A stretch of DNA of 64,000 bases from an uncultured Caulobacterales bacterium (GCA_903840435.1 CAIMFV010000005.1:1-64000); one strand, 5' to 3'; shown: positions 53,185 to 64,000, counted from the stretch's first letter. Notes: generated by a model from the sequence alone, not told the origin. Numbers and translations: made by a program.

Positions 53185-53439
53185 GGCCTACTTTCCGCAA
53201 CCGCAGTCAGGGGATGAAGCGTCCAGACCCGCTGCACGACAGGGTTTCTTTGGGTCAGACGTCTAAAACAGCTTCGCCGCCTGAGCTGGAAACACCCTGC
53301 CCACGCGGCGAAAGCGCTCTTATGTCATGAGGCGCGGTTCCGTCAAAGGCAAAATCGACCACGAAGACCGCCCAACCCTACGAAGGCCGCTTGTCAGGGC
53401 GGATTTGCACCTCTAAACGCCTCCCTTCGTCCCCTACAT

Positions 53440-53524
53440 GCGGATGTGGCGGAACTGGTAGACGCACTGGATTTAGGTTCCAGCGCCGCAAGGCGTGGAG
53501 GTTCGAGCCCTCTCATCCGCACCA
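53440..53524 (+). tRNA. tRNA-Leu (anticodon TAG)
   Basis: An 85-base class II tRNA: acceptor GCGGATG/CATCCGC, anticodon loop with TAG between CTGGA and TCCAG, a long variable arm, T-loop GTTCGAGCC and an encoded CCA. Confidence 0.96.
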
Positions 53525-53534
53525 CTCTCGGCGC

Positions 53535-55019
53535 TTAGGCTCTTGCGGCGAGCTCCCGTAGGACGGTGGGCATCATTTCGGGCAGATCCTCAGAGATCAG
53601 TCCCGGGCCAAAGCTGCGCCCGGCTTCTCCGTGGATCCAGACGCCAGCGCAGGCCGCATCAAAGCTTGGCATGCCCTGTGCGATCAAGCCGCCGATCAGT
53701 CCGGCGAGCACATCGCCTGAACCCGCCGTCGCCAGCCAAGGCGCGCCATTGGTATTGATGGCGGCACGCCCGTCTGGCCGCGCGATCACCGTATCGGGCC
53801 CCTTCAGCACCACAACCGCCCCTGCTCGCCGCGCCGCTTCGAGGGCGGCTTCAATGCGCGTCGGCGCGCTTTTCAACAGGCCGGGGAACAGCCGTTCAAA
53901 TTCACCCGGATGGGGCGTCAGCACATCGTCGCGATCGAGGGCGGAGAAGAGCTCGTCTGGGTCTTCGCGAAAGACGGTCAGAGCATCGGCATCGGCCACC
54001 ACAGCAGCCCCGGTTCGGCAACAGGCGAGCGCATTGAGCCGGGTTTCTTCGGTGACACCCGCTGCTGGCCCGATAATCACCGTGTCGACACCATCGACCA
54101 AATTTCTCAGCTCTTCCTCATTGTCAAACGGCTTGAGCATGATGGCGGTCAGGTGTGCGGCATTGACTGCGACCGCGTCGGGCGGTGAGGCGACGGTAAC
54201 AAGGCCCGCGCCAATTCTTAAGCCCGCGCGCGCCGCCAGCCGTGCCGCACCGGTGGCGTGCTGCGGCCCTGACACCACCACAAGCCTGCCGCGCTCCCCC
54301 TTGTGAGCCTCCACAGAAGGCCAGGGAAAGCTTTTCCGCCACAGGTCAGGCTGGTTTTCAAACAGCACAGGCGCGGCCGGTGCTGTCAGGCCGATATCGA
54401 CCACCACCACGTCGCCACAGAGCGAACGGCCAGGCTCCAGGAGGTGCGCCGGACGCTTGCGATGCAAGGCAATGCACAGCGCAAGTTTTGGCGCATAGCC
54501 AAGTTTTTGGCCTGTGTCGCCGGAAAGCCCTGAGGGCGTATCAATGCCAACAAGCTCGACCCTGCCCTCCGCCGCTGCCAGGACAGAGCGGCAGGCCTGG
54601 GGGATGGCGCGATTGAGGCCAGCACCAAACAGGGCGTCGACCACAAGGCGCGCGCTGCCAATCAGGTCGACGGGGTGGGTCTTGTCATCGAGTGGGACCC
54701 AGCCCTCATTCCAAAGGGCTTCAGCCTTGCGACAGTCGTCGTTTTTGGTGGACGAAAAGCCATAGGCCGCCACCCGCACAGGCCAGCCCGCTTCGGCAAG
54801 CCGCTTGGCCACGACAAAGCCGTCGCCCCCATTGCCTCCGGGGCCTGCCAGAACCAGCACTTCGCGCGGGGTCCACCTTGCCTCAATCACGGCGGCAATT
54901 TCCCGCCCCGCCCGCAGCATCAATTCAAAGCTCGACACCCCGGCGGCAATAGCGAACGCATCCGTAGCCGCGCTCTCGGCGACGGTGAGCACGGCATGGT
55001 CAAACAGATGATCTTTCAT
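53535..55019 (-). CDS. nnr: Bifunctional NAD(P)H-hydrate epimerase/dehydratase
   Basis: Repairs damaged NAD(P)HX. It is a 494 aa fusion of the N-terminal NnrE epimerase (about 1-215: LVLAGPGGNGGDGFVVAKRL) and the C-terminal NnrD ADP/ATP-dependent dehydratase (about 225-494: DVLTPHPGEFERL and WLATAGSGDVLAGLIGGL). The ATG begins MKDHLFDHAVLTVAESAATD. It is followed closely by tRNA-Leu on the other strand and preceded by the histidine-phosphatase gene on the same strand (start 21 bases after that stop). Confidence 0.94.
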   Translation of the reverse strand: MKDHLFDHAVLTVAESAATDAFAIAAGVSSFELMLRAGREIAAVIEARWTPREVLVLAGPGGNGGDGFVVAKRLAEAGWPVRVAAYGFSSTKNDDCRKAEALWNEGWVPLDDKTHPVDLIGSARLVVDALFGAGLNRAIPQACRSVLAAAEGRVELVGIDTPSGLSGDTGQKLGYAPKLALCIALHRKRPAHLLEPGRSLCGDVVVVDIGLTAPAAPVLFENQPDLWRKSFPWPSVEAHKGERGRLVVVSGPQHATGAARLAARAGLRIGAGLVTVASPPDAVAVNAAHLTAIMLKPFDNEEELRNLVDGVDTVIIGPAAGVTEETRLNALACCRTGAAVVADADALTVFREDPDELFSALDRDDVLTPHPGEFERLFPGLLKSAPTRIEAALEAARRAGAVVVLKGPDTVIARPDGRAAINTNGAPWLATAGSGDVLAGLIGGLIAQGMPSFDAACAGVWIHGEAGRSFGPGLISEDLPEMMPTVLRELAARA

Positions 55020-55039
55020 GCGCTTTTCTTGACCTTGGG

Positions 55040-56236
<1,197 letters not shown>

Positions 56237-56334
56237 GGCTTAGGTCGAAGGATGCTCAATCTGAAGCTTCCCACGCCCTCCGCCGCCCTGTTCTGAGTAC
56301 CCTTATTTGTTCAATCCCAACGAGGAACCCGACC

Positions 56335-57741
56335 ATGACGCCAGCAGAAATTCTCCAGGAAATCAAAGACAAGGAGGTCAAATATGTTGACGTCCGCTTC
56401 ACCGATATTCGTGGGAAGCTGCAGCATGTCACCTTTGACATTGACCTCGTTGATGAGGACTTCCTCACCGAAGGCACAATGTTCGATGGCTCGTCCATCG
56501 CGGGCTGGAAGGCGATCAACGAAAGCGACATGCTGTTGAAGCCCGACCTGAAGACGGCCTATATCGACCCCTTCTATCAACAGACCACCATGTTCTTGTT
56601 CTGCGATGTTTTGAACCCCGACACGCTTGAGCCCTATGCGCGCGATCCGCGCTCCATCGCCAAGAAGGCGCTGGCCTTCGTCAAGTCATCGGGCGTCGGC
56701 GACAATGTGTTCTTCGGCCCAGAAGCCGAATTCTTCGTCTTTGACGACGTGCGCTGGAACACCAGCCCGACCAAGATGGGCTATTCATTCGATTCCACCG
56801 AACTGCCGGTCAATACCGGTCGCGAATATGACGAAGGCAATATGGGCCATCGTCCGGGCCCCAAGGGCGGTTACTTCCCGGTCAACCCAATCGATTCCGG
56901 GCAAGACCTGCGCGGTGAAATGTTGGCGGTGATGGGCGAGCTCGGTCTTGAGCCGGAAAAGCATCACCACGAAGTGGCGCCTGCACAACATGAGCTCGGT
57001 CTGAAGTTCTCCGACCTCCTGACCATGGCCGACCGGATGCAGCTCTACAAATATGTGGTGCAAAACGTTGCCGCTGCCTATGGCAAGACCGCGACCTTCA
57101 TGCCCAAGCCCTATTTTGGCGACAACGGCTCGGGCATGCACTGCCACCAGTCGATCTGGAAGGATGGCAAGCCGCTGTTTGCCGGAGACAAATATGCCGG
57201 TCTGTCGGACATGTGCCTGTGGTACATTGGCGGCGTGATCAAACACGCCAAGGCGATCAACGCCTTCGCCAATCCTTCGACCAATTCTTATAAGCGTCTG
57301 GTTCCTGGCTATGAAGCGCCGGTGAAGCTTGCCTATTCGTCGCGTAACCGCTCTGCCTCGATCCGTATCCCCTGGGTGTCGTCGCCGAAGGCCAAGCGGA
57401 TTGAAACCCGCTTCCCCGATCCCTTGGGCAATCCCTACCTGACCTTCGTGGCCCTCTTGATGGCTGGCCTTGACGGCATCGAAAACCGGATCGATCCGGG
57501 CCCAGCCATGGACAAGAACCTCTATGACCTGCCGCCTGCCGAACAGGCGAGCGTGCCGGAAGTGTGCGGTTCGCTGCGCGAAGCTCTGGAAAACCTCGAT
57601 AAGGATCGCGCCTTCTTGAAGAAGGGCGGCGTTATGGATGATGACTTCATCGACGCCTATATCGAGCTGAAGATGGAAGAGGTTCGGCGGTACGAAATCA
57701 CGCCGCACCCGGTCGAATTCGACATGTATTACAGCGCCTAA
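56335..57741 (+). CDS. glnA: Glutamine synthetase type I
   Basis: ATP-dependent ammonia assimilation enzyme, 468 aa, dodecameric. It has the [16 protein letters not shown] start, [10 protein letters not shown], the catalytic [13 protein letters not shown] and [11 protein letters not shown] (His/Glu metal sites), [10 protein letters not shown], and the adenylylation site NLYDLPPAE with Tyr397. Regulation by adenylylation through GlnB is expected. A strong hairpin with T-runs follows. Confidence 0.98.
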   Translation: MTPAEILQEIKDKEVKYVDVRFTDIRGKLQHVTFDIDLVDEDFLTEGTMFDGSSIAGWKAINESDMLLKPDLKTAYIDPFYQQTTMFLFCDVLNPDTLEPYARDPRSIAKKALAFVKSSGVGDNVFFGPEAEFFVFDDVRWNTSPTKMGYSFDSTELPVNTGREYDEGNMGHRPGPKGGYFPVNPIDSGQDLRGEMLAVMGELGLEPEKHHHEVAPAQHELGLKFSDLLTMADRMQLYKYVVQNVAAAYGKTATFMPKPYFGDNGSGMHCHQSIWKDGKPLFAGDKYAGLSDMCLWYIGGVIKHAKAINAFANPSTNSYKRLVPGYEAPVKLAYSSRNRSASIRIPWVSSPKAKRIETRFPDPLGNPYLTFVALLMAGLDGIENRIDPGPAMDKNLYDLPPAEQASVPEVCGSLREALENLDKDRAFLKKGGVMDDDFIDAYIELKMEEVRRYEITPHPVEFDMYYSA

Positions 57742-57763
57742 GCGTCGCTGGGCGGAAGACTAA

Positions 57764-57796
57764 AAAAGGCCGGGGCGCTTGCCGCTCCGGCCTTTT
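57764..57796. terminator. Bidirectional terminator after glnA
   Basis: AAAAGGCCGG pairs with CCGGCCTTTT around a short loop, with T-runs at the end on both strands, between glnA and the convergent acyl-CoA dehydrogenase gene. Confidence 0.85.
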
Positions 57797-57819
57797 CTGT
57801 TTGGAATTTCAGGTCGCGT

Positions 57820-58989
57820 CTAATAACTTTTCGGCAGACCCAGCACGCGCTCAGCGATGAAGTTGAGGATCATTTCACGGCTGACCGGGGCAATGCGGGC
57901 GATCATCGATTCACGGAAATACCGCTCCACATCATATTCCCGGGCATAGCCCATGCCGCCGTGGGCCAGTACCGAGGCTTCACAGGCATGGAAGCCCGCT
58001 TCCGCGCCCAGATATTTCGCTGCATTGGCCTCGGCCCCACAGTCTCGCCCGGCATCGTAGAGGGCGGCGGCCTTGAACGCTAAAAGATTGGCGGCTTCCA
58101 ATTCCGCCCACGACTTGGCCAGCGGGTGCTGGACCCCTTGGTTCTGACCAATCGGCCGGCCAAAAATAACCCGCTCCTTGGCATAGGCGGCGGCTTTCTT
58201 CAGCGCCGCCCGTCCCAAGCCGACCGCCTCCACCGCGAACAGCACCCGCTCGGGGTTTAGGCCTTGCAACAAGTATTTGAACCCCTTGCCTTCTTCGCCA
58301 ATCAGGGCTTGGTCTGGGATCTCCAGATCATCAATAAAGAGGGTATTACATTCTACGGCCTTGCGACCCATTTTCGGAATCGGCTTGGCCTCGATCCGTG
58401 TGCGGTCAAAATCGGTGTAGAAGAGCGATAAGCCTTCCGTGGGTTTGCGCGTTTCCGCCTTTGGCGTGGTGCGGGCAATAATCAAAATCTTATTGGCGCG
58501 CTGCGCCGAGGTGGTCCAGATCTTGCGGCCATTGAGGCGGTAGCCATTTGCGGTCTTCTCCGCCCGGGTCTCAAGGCTAGAGGTGTCTAGTCCGGAATTG
58601 GGTTCGGTAACGGCGAAGCACATCTTGTCCTCGCCGGAAATCAGGCGCGGCAGGGCTTCGGCCTTCTGGGCCTCGGTGCCGAACTTGACGATGGGCATGG
58701 GGCCAAAAATATTCAGATGGATGGCTGACGCGCCCGAAAAGCCTGCACCGGTTTCGGCAACGGTCTGCATGATGATCGCGGCCTCGGTCAGGCCAAGGCC
58801 TGCCCCGCCCAAATGTTCCGGCATGGCGGCGCCCAGCCATCCGCCTTGCGCCATGGCGGCGACAAAGGCCTCGGGAAATTCACCGGTTTCGTCGGTGCGC
58901 CGCCAATAGTCATCGTCAAAGGCTTCGCAGGTTTTGAGGACGCCGTCGCGGATGGCCTCTTGGTCCTCGGTGAGCCAAAATCCCGACAT
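57820..58989 (-). CDS. Acyl-CoA dehydrogenase
   Basis: A 389 aa FAD-dependent acyl-CoA dehydrogenase. It has the family's MCFAVTEPNSGLDTSS (FAD/acyl-CoA region), GEEGKGFKYLLQGLNPERVL and the C-terminal AHGGMGYAREYDVERYFRE with the usual Arg/Glu segments. The substrate chain is unknown. No beta-oxidation partner genes are adjacent, so pathway assignment is open. It reads toward glnA. Confidence 0.9.
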   Translation of the reverse strand: MSGFWLTEDQEAIRDGVLKTCEAFDDDYWRRTDETGEFPEAFVAAMAQGGWLGAAMPEHLGGAGLGLTEAAIIMQTVAETGAGFSGASAIHLNIFGPMPIVKFGTEAQKAEALPRLISGEDKMCFAVTEPNSGLDTSSLETRAEKTANGYRLNGRKIWTTSAQRANKILIIARTTPKAETRKPTEGLSLFYTDFDRTRIEAKPIPKMGRKAVECNTLFIDDLEIPDQALIGEEGKGFKYLLQGLNPERVLFAVEAVGLGRAALKKAAAYAKERVIFGRPIGQNQGVQHPLAKSWAELEAANLLAFKAAALYDAGRDCGAEANAAKYLGAEAGFHACEASVLAHGGMGYAREYDVERYFRESMIARIAPVSREMILNFIAERVLGLPKSY

Positions 58990-59018
58990 GTCGCGTCTCC
59001 CCTACTCTTTTGGTGTTG

Positions 59019-60113
59019 CTAGGCGTCCATGCGTCGGGGGTCGAAGTGACCAAGCCCGGTGGCAGGTTCCGCGCCCGCCAGATAGGCTCCTATCCCTTCG
59101 GCTGCAAGCGGGGCGAACAACCAGCCGTTCCGCCGCATGCCGCACGCAAGATAAATCCCCGCCCGCCGCGAGGGGCCGATCAGCGGCAGTTGGTCAGGCG
59201 TTGCGGCGCGTACGCCCACTTCAGCGCGCAGATGCGAGGCAATGTCAGGCGCACGCAGCAGCGGCGTAAAGGTCGCCGCGCGGCGGACGAGATCGGAAAT
59301 GGCCGCGGCATCGCAAAGCGCCTGGTCTTCCCCCTCCTCCATGGTGGCGCCGATTTTCACCCCTCCGCCGGTTTGCGGCGCCACATAGACCCCGTGCGCC
59401 CGAACAAAAGGCCCAGAAATCGGGCCCCCGTCAGGAGCCTCGAGGACGGCGATCTGCCCCCGGATCGGCCGCAACCGTTCCAGTTCTGTCGCCACAGGTG
59501 AAAGCCTGCGTCCCGGATATCCAGCCGCAATCACAACCGCTTCAGCCTGCAGAGGCTTTCCGTCGAGGATGAGGTCTCCAGCGTGGGCCCTAACCTTGGC
59601 AATCTGCAACGTCCCGCCGAGGTCGCGAAAGCGCCTGCGCATCTGGGGCAGAACCGCAGCGGGAGACACCGCACAATCGGATGTGGCGTGGAGCAAGACC
59701 TCAAAGCCGGTCGGGTCCACCCAAGGCGCGAGGTCCGCGACCTGGGCCCGGGTCTGCTCAGCAAAGCCAACACCTCTGGCCCGGAAAGTTTGGTGAAGGC
59801 CTGCCAGGGCGTCCGCCCCCTTGGCGGAGGTAAGCCACAAGCCGCCTCTTCTATTCAGGACCAGGCCGTGGCGGTCGGCAAAAGACGGCCAAAACCTGGC
59901 CGCATCGGCGAGCCTATCCAGCTGGTCGGCCGCTGGGGCGTCGGTTAGCGCTTCGAGGAGCGGGGCAATCATGCCCGCTGCAGCGGCGGAGGCCTGATGG
60001 GCCTTGGCATCATCAAGGAGGAGGACGCGACGCCCGTTCTGTTGGGCTTCCAGCGCAATGGCGAGCCCAGTAACGCCAGCCCCAATTACCACGACATCTA
60101 AGCTATGAACCAT
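59019..60113 (-). CDS. thiO: ThiO-like glycine/D-amino acid oxidase
   Basis: A 364 aa FAD-dependent oxidase of the DAO/ThiO family. The FAD motif DVVVIGAGVTGLAIALEA is at the start, AAAAGMIAPLLEA follows, and PLIGPSRRAGIYLACGMRRNGWLFAP carries the C-terminal FAD-binding segment. ThiO makes dehydroglycine for thiazole synthesis, but no other thi genes are here, so it may be another amino-acid oxidase. It is coupled loosely with a small conserved gene upstream on the same strand. Confidence 0.82.
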   Translation of the reverse strand: MVHSLDVVVIGAGVTGLAIALEAQQNGRRVLLLDDAKAHQASAAAAGMIAPLLEALTDAPAADQLDRLADAARFWPSFADRHGLVLNRRGGLWLTSAKGADALAGLHQTFRARGVGFAEQTRAQVADLAPWVDPTGFEVLLHATSDCAVSPAAVLPQMRRRFRDLGGTLQIAKVRAHAGDLILDGKPLQAEAVVIAAGYPGRRLSPVATELERLRPIRGQIAVLEAPDGGPISGPFVRAHGVYVAPQTGGGVKIGATMEEGEDQALCDAAAISDLVRRAATFTPLLRAPDIASHLRAEVGVRAATPDQLPLIGPSRRAGIYLACGMRRNGWLFAPLAAEGIGAYLAGAEPATGLGHFDPRRMDA

Positions 60114-60188
60114 TCCCGTCCATAGGGGATCAGGCCCAGAGGCTCAATGTGCAATTCGGCAGACAGCCGCCAAACGCGCGTCTTCCGA

Positions 60189-60446
60189 TCAGCCCGCGTG
60201 GGTCCAGTGACGCCGTAATTGGGTCCAGCCTTGGCTAAAGGCGCGGGCCAGATCTTGCTCTTGGAAAATGACCACCTTGACCGCCCCGTCCTGCGACGGG
60301 TCCGAGCGCAACATGAGAAACGGCGCTTCTTCGGCGTGGCTGATGGCGGTCGCCGCACGATCTTCAGTGAAGCGATTGAAAAAATTATCGAAAAGCCGAT
60401 CTTCTTCACCGGAGACCACAGGAAAGGTCAAGACGACGTCAGACAT
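60189..60446 (-). CDS. Small conserved hypothetical protein
   Basis: An 85 aa soluble protein (MSDVVLTFPVVSGEEDRLF start, then RAATAISHAEEAPFLMLRS and VVIFQEQDLARAFSQGW). I do not recognise its family. The ATG gives clean coding; the frame has a few extra codons upstream. It ends 76 bases before the ThiO-like gene start on the same strand, so the two may be cotranscribed. Confidence 0.6.
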   Translation of the reverse strand: MSDVVLTFPVVSGEEDRLFDNFFNRFTEDRAATAISHAEEAPFLMLRSDPSQDGAVKVVIFQEQDLARAFSQGWTQLRRHWTHAG

Positions 60447-60635
60447 GCCAGTCTCCCCCTTACGCTGCACGAAAGGTAAAAATGCTGCACTGCAATAACC
60501 CTATGCCTAGGGTGGGGCTCGGTCAAGCCGTCTGCGAAATCCCCGCCTCTAGTGGTGGGCTTTGCGACGTGCGATGAAAGGACCTGACGGTGGCCCGCAA
60601 GGTTTCGGCCCTGCCGGTGAAGCACAGGGTCGGTG

Positions 60636-62093
60636 ATGAAGGGACGACAGGACAGCCACATATTCACCCTCACCGCGATTGCGATCACGGCGATGCAACT
60701 TGGGCTGATCTTTAGCCACGCGGCCTGGCGCGATGAAACCCAAGCCGTCATGGTCGCTTGCGCGTCGCCAAATTTGCGAGCCCTGTTCACCGCCCTGCAT
60801 TTCGAGGGGCATCCCAGCCTGTGGTATCTCGGACTGCGCGGGCTTTGCACCGTCGCCGCACCGACCTTGGCGTTGAAAATTGCACAGGCTGGAATTGCAC
60901 TGGGCGTCGCAGCGCTGATCCTCAAACGTTCGCCCTTCAGCGAGCCAATGCGCCTTGTGGTGTCACTGGGCTATTTTCTTTTGTTTGAATATGGCGTTAT
61001 CGCCAGATCCTATAGTCTTGGCGCACTGATTTTCCTCGCCTTCATCGCCGCGCGACGACAGGCGTGGCGAGGACTGTTGCTGTTTTGCCTCGCCAATATT
61101 TCAGTGCATTTTTTGCTTCTGGCGAGCGCCTGCTGGGCGCTGGTGGTCAGCGAAGAGCGGCGGATCGATCTGAAGACAAGTGTGGCGCTTGCGCTTGGCG
61201 TGTTTGTCTCGGCCCTGAGCTTTTGGCCTGTGTCAGCCGCCCATCCGGCGCTCTCCCAAGGCTCCAACCTCGCCCAAAACCTGGGTGAAGCCTTGATGTG
61301 GCTGTCGACCGTGGCCGCGCCGGTGCGGTTCGACATTGCCGGATGGGGACAACATCTGCCCGATGGTTTTGCCATCCTACTTGGCGCGTTGATCTTGCCC
61401 CTGGGAGCCTTGGCATTTCGGGGGTCCTTAAGATGGATGACGCTGTGGCTTTTGCTCGGGTCGGCAATCCTCCTCTTGTCCGCCTTTGTCTATGTCTCCT
61501 ACCCACGCCATGTGGGCGTTTTAGCGCTGTGGCTGATCGGCTTGAACTGGGCCCGCCTTGAGGATGAGGGCGTCGCGCCCGATCTTGTCTCTAGGGCTTG
61601 GCTTGGCGTCCTCGCCGCTTCTGGCGCGTGGATGGCCATGCTGGCCCTCGTCCAGCCTTTTTCCGCATCGGAGGCAATTGCAAAGTGGGTTAGGACGCGG
61701 CCCGCCTTGGCGCAGTTGCCCATCTGCGTCTATCCGGGCTGGCATGCGCCGGATCTGACGGCGCGGTTGGGCAAGCCGGTTTGTGACTTAAAAACCAGCC
61801 GCATGATGTGGTTTGAGCCTTGGGACCGCCCGCCCCAGCCGCTGGAAGATCAGGCCACAACCGCAAACCTATTGCGGCGCGCGCGCCTGGTCCTTGCGCG
61901 TCCCTTTCTCATCTATGCCGATGCAGATAACCAAACGCTCGAGCAGTCAGGCGCACGTCGCCTGGCAACCTTCCCCGCCAAGCTGCAAGGCGGGCCCATG
62001 GCCATCTTTCTGTCGCCAGCGTTGAAGCAAGGCTCAGGTGTGATCTCAGCCAAAGGTCAAATTGAGCGCCCCCCGCAACGCCCCCACTCTTGA
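60636..62093 (+). CDS. GT-C-like multispanning membrane protein
   Basis: A 485 aa integral membrane protein with roughly 10-11 hydrophobic segments. The first loop has the acidic HAAWRDETQAVMVA motif followed by HFEGHPSLWYLGLRGL, the pattern of GT-C glycosyltransferases (ArnT/PMT-like) that use polyprenyl-phosphate sugars. This suggests a sugar transfer at the periplasmic face, unproven. A soluble C-terminal domain of about 130 residues follows. The start may instead be GTG at 60633. Confidence 0.75.
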   Translation: MKGRQDSHIFTLTAIAITAMQLGLIFSHAAWRDETQAVMVACASPNLRALFTALHFEGHPSLWYLGLRGLCTVAAPTLALKIAQAGIALGVAALILKRSPFSEPMRLVVSLGYFLLFEYGVIARSYSLGALIFLAFIAARRQAWRGLLLFCLANISVHFLLLASACWALVVSEERRIDLKTSVALALGVFVSALSFWPVSAAHPALSQGSNLAQNLGEALMWLSTVAAPVRFDIAGWGQHLPDGFAILLGALILPLGALAFRGSLRWMTLWLLLGSAILLLSAFVYVSYPRHVGVLALWLIGLNWARLEDEGVAPDLVSRAWLGVLAASGAWMAMLALVQPFSASEAIAKWVRTRPALAQLPICVYPGWHAPDLTARLGKPVCDLKTSRMMWFEPWDRPPQPLEDQATTANLLRRARLVLARPFLIYADADNQTLEQSGARRLATFPAKLQGGPMAIFLSPALKQGSGVISAKGQIERPPQRPHS

Positions 62094-62143
62094 CAGGCGG
62101 CAACTGGGTCTCGAATAGTGATCACAGTTTTTACGGACGTCTC

Positions 62144-63649
62144 ATGGTCGCCTCGCCCACCTTGTCGGAAAATATTGACCGCGCCTTGAGCCTCGCCCTG
62201 CCAAATTTGGCGGTGATCGATGGCGAGTTTCGCGCGGCGCGCTCCGGTGCAACCTTTGCCAATGTCGGACCACGGGACGGTCGCGTCCTGAACACCATTG
62301 CCGCTGGCTCTGCGGCCGATATTGACGCAGCCGTCACGGCCGCACGGCAGGCGTTTGATGATCGACGCTGGCGGGGTCTCGGGCCTCGCGGCATGAAGAA
62401 GGTGCTCTTTCGCCTCGCAGAGCTGATGGAGGCCGATCTCGAGACCTTGGCCCTGCTCGAATGCCTGGACACCGGAAAGCCGATTTCCGACGCCCGCAAT
62501 GTCGACATCCCCTTAAGCATCGGCACCACCCGTTGGTATGCCGAAGCCCTCGACAAGGTCTATGGCGAGGTCGGCGCCTCGCCCGCATCGCGCCTCTCCT
62601 ATGCGGTGCATGCCCCTTTAGGCGTCATCGGCGCCATAACGCCGTGGAACTTTCCCTTACACATGGCCATGTGGAAGGTGGCGCCAGCCCTGGCCATGGG
62701 CAATTCCGTGGTGCTGAAGCCGGCCGAAAATTCGTCCATGACCGCCCTGCGTATGGCTGAATTGGCCTTGCAGGCGGGCCTGCCTCCGGGCGTGCTGAAC
62801 GTGGTTCCGGGCCTCGGCACCGAAGCGGGCGAGGCCTTGGCCCGGCACTTAGATGTCGACATGATTGCCTTTACGGGCTCGGGCCCGGTGGGCAGAGCCC
62901 TGATGCGTGCTGCCGCCGACAGCAACCTGAAGCGGGTGAGCCTCGAACTGGGGGGCAAGTCGCCACAAATCGTCTTTGCCGACTGTCCCGATCTCGACGC
63001 GGCTGCGCAAGCCGCGTGCTGGGGCGTATTCTACAACCAAGGCGAAGTGTGCACCGCTGCCTCGCGGCTGTTGGTCGAGGCGCCCATCGCCGAAGCTTTT
63101 TTGGAAAAGGTCGTCGCCGTCGCCAAGACCATCGCGGTGGGCGATCCGCTCGACCCGGCGACTCGCTTTGGGGCCATGGTGTCCGAGCGCCAGATGGCAG
63201 GCGTGCTTGATCGCATCGCAGACGCTAAGGCCTGTGGCGCCCGGGTGCGCCTCGACGGCGGACGGGTGCGCACAGAAACCGGCGGGTTCTACATCTCGCC
63301 GACGATTTTTGATCAGGTCGCGCCCCATACGCGCCTCGCCAAGGAAGAGGTGTTCGGCCCAGTGCTCGCCAGCCTCAGCTTCGAGACGGAGGCAGAAGCC
63401 TTAGCGCTCGCCAATGACACGGTTTATGGCTTGGCGGCAGGACTGTGGACCGCGAGCCTTGACCGCGCGCTTCGCTGCGTCGAGCAGTTGCAGGCCGGGC
63501 TCGTCTGGGTGAACGGATGGGATGCCTGTGACATTGTCATGCCGTTTGGCGGCTTTAAGCAGTCCGGATTTGGCCGCGACAGGTCACTGCATGCGCTGCA
63601 TAAGTACGCGGACCTAAAATCCGTTTCGATCACCACGAGGCCCGCCTGA
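62144..63649 (+). CDS. puuC: Aldehyde dehydrogenase, PuuC-like
   Basis: A 501 aa NAD(P)-dependent aldehyde dehydrogenase. The NAD fold has TPWNFPLHMAMWKVAPALA and FTGSGPVGRALM; the catalytic Glu is in LELGGKSPQIV and catalytic Cys303 in NQGEVCTAASRL. With the following glutamine synthetase-like gene it resembles puuC, oxidising gamma-glutamyl-gamma-aminobutyraldehyde in putrescine catabolism. The ATG follows the GT-C-like gene by about 50 bases; a longer frame to 62090 lacks similarity. Confidence 0.85.
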   Translation: MVASPTLSENIDRALSLALPNLAVIDGEFRAARSGATFANVGPRDGRVLNTIAAGSAADIDAAVTAARQAFDDRRWRGLGPRGMKKVLFRLAELMEADLETLALLECLDTGKPISDARNVDIPLSIGTTRWYAEALDKVYGEVGASPASRLSYAVHAPLGVIGAITPWNFPLHMAMWKVAPALAMGNSVVLKPAENSSMTALRMAELALQAGLPPGVLNVVPGLGTEAGEALARHLDVDMIAFTGSGPVGRALMRAAADSNLKRVSLELGGKSPQIVFADCPDLDAAAQAACWGVFYNQGEVCTAASRLLVEAPIAEAFLEKVVAVAKTIAVGDPLDPATRFGAMVSERQMAGVLDRIADAKACGARVRLDGGRVRTETGGFYISPTIFDQVAPHTRLAKEEVFGPVLASLSFETEAEALALANDTVYGLAAGLWTASLDRALRCVEQLQAGLVWVNGWDACDIVMPFGGFKQSGFGRDRSLHALHKYADLKSVSITTRPA

Positions 63650-63652
63650 CCC

Positions 63653-64000
63653 ATGGATAAGCCGCTTCTGCCCGGCCTCGCCGCCAGTCCTGAGGAATGT
63701 CGCGCCTTTCTGGCCGCCAATCCGCACATCCACTATGTGGAGGTGCTGTTCACCGGCATGAGTGGCGTGCCGCGCGGCAAACGGCTGCGCCGCCATGAGT
63801 TGCAAGCGATTTATGATTATGGCCGCTTCCTGCCGGGCTCGGTCCAGGTGGTCGATATTACCGGCCAAGACGCCTATGACACCGGCCTCGTCTGGGAAAA
63901 CGGCGATGCCGACCTCTTGGCGCGACCCGTCGCCGGATCGCTGGTTCCCGCCCCCTGGCTTGGCGATGACACAGCCCAGGTGCTCGTCTCTATGCACGAA
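63653..64000 (+). CDS. puuA: Glutamine synthetase family protein, PuuA-like (partial)
   Basis: The N-terminal 116 codons of a glutamine-synthetase-fold enzyme, cut by the window edge. The N-terminal beta-grasp domain reads HIHYVEVLFTGMSGVPRGKR, then LPGSVQVVDITGQDAYDTG and DLLARPVAGSLVPAPW, unlike housekeeping GlnA. The gene starts 3 bases after the aldehyde dehydrogenase stop and is probably gamma-glutamylputrescine synthetase. Confidence 0.8.
   Translation, partial: MDKPLLPGLAASPEECRAFLAANPHIHYVEVLFTGMSGVPRGKRLRRHELQAIYDYGRFLPGSVQVVDITGQDAYDTGLVWENGDADLLARPVAGSLVPAPWLGDDTAQVLVSMHE

Noticed and set aside
51949-53217. 422-codon open frame antisense to tig
   Set aside because: It mirrors trigger factor codon structure and has no recognisable domains.

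Overview
The window reads as a chromosomal segment of an alphaproteobacterium. It is GC-rich and densely coded. It carries the alphaproteobacterial order tig-clpP-clpX-lon-hup, split two-subunit glyQ/glyS, a ppdK of the bacterial dikinase type and a COG4111/NrtR-type NAD regulator. bchE and bchJ (bacteriochlorophyll synthesis) suggest a phototrophic or formerly phototrophic lineage. I cannot name a genus from sequence alone.

Layout. 0.4-7.6 kb: glyQS, ppdK, a DUF4337 membrane protein and a MeaB-type GTPase. 7.6-12 kb: a KAS III-type ketoacyl synthase, a small membrane protein coupled to a sterol-desaturase/fatty-acid-hydroxylase protein, and an HD hydrolase-NrtR pair. 12-20 kb: porin, TPR/GT9-like protein, DUF3291, old yellow enzyme, AIM24, a two-subunit nitrile hydratase without a visible activator, and an orphan XRE antitoxin-like protein. 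20-30 kb: methyltransferase and flavin monooxygenase (divergent), bchE-bchJ, two low-complexity secreted proteins each preceded by a sigma-54-like promoter, an HpaB-family flavin monooxygenase, an SDR and a lipoprotein. 29.6-33 kb: the minus-strand run tmk-holB-tatD-MBL hydrolase, then tRNA-Ser(TGA).

About 33.2-38.2 kb is an accessory block between tRNA-Ser and a truncated VapC-like toxin gene. It holds three genes joined by ATGA overlaps: a compact UvrD-like SF1 helicase, a DarT-like (DUF4433) ADP-ribosyltransferase, and an ADP-ribosylglycohydrolase fused to a C-terminal VOC/glyoxalase domain. I read this as a candidate DarTG-like toxin-antitoxin or anti-phage cassette in which an ARH-type hydrolase replaces the DarG macrodomain. 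It is the most interesting locus here.

38.2-64 kb returns to core-like content: GST, an 8-TM membrane protein, an S9 peptidase, a TIGR00027 methyltransferase, a GMC oxidoreductase, tRNA-Val, HU, Lon, ClpX, ClpP, trigger factor, tRNA-Leu, Nnr, a histidine phosphatase, glnB-glnA, an acyl-CoA dehydrogenase, a ThiO-like oxidase, a GT-C-like membrane protein, and the start of a puuC-puuA-like polyamine/GABA catabolic operon cut by the window edge. No rRNA genes, CRISPR arrays, insertion sequences or integrase genes were recognised.
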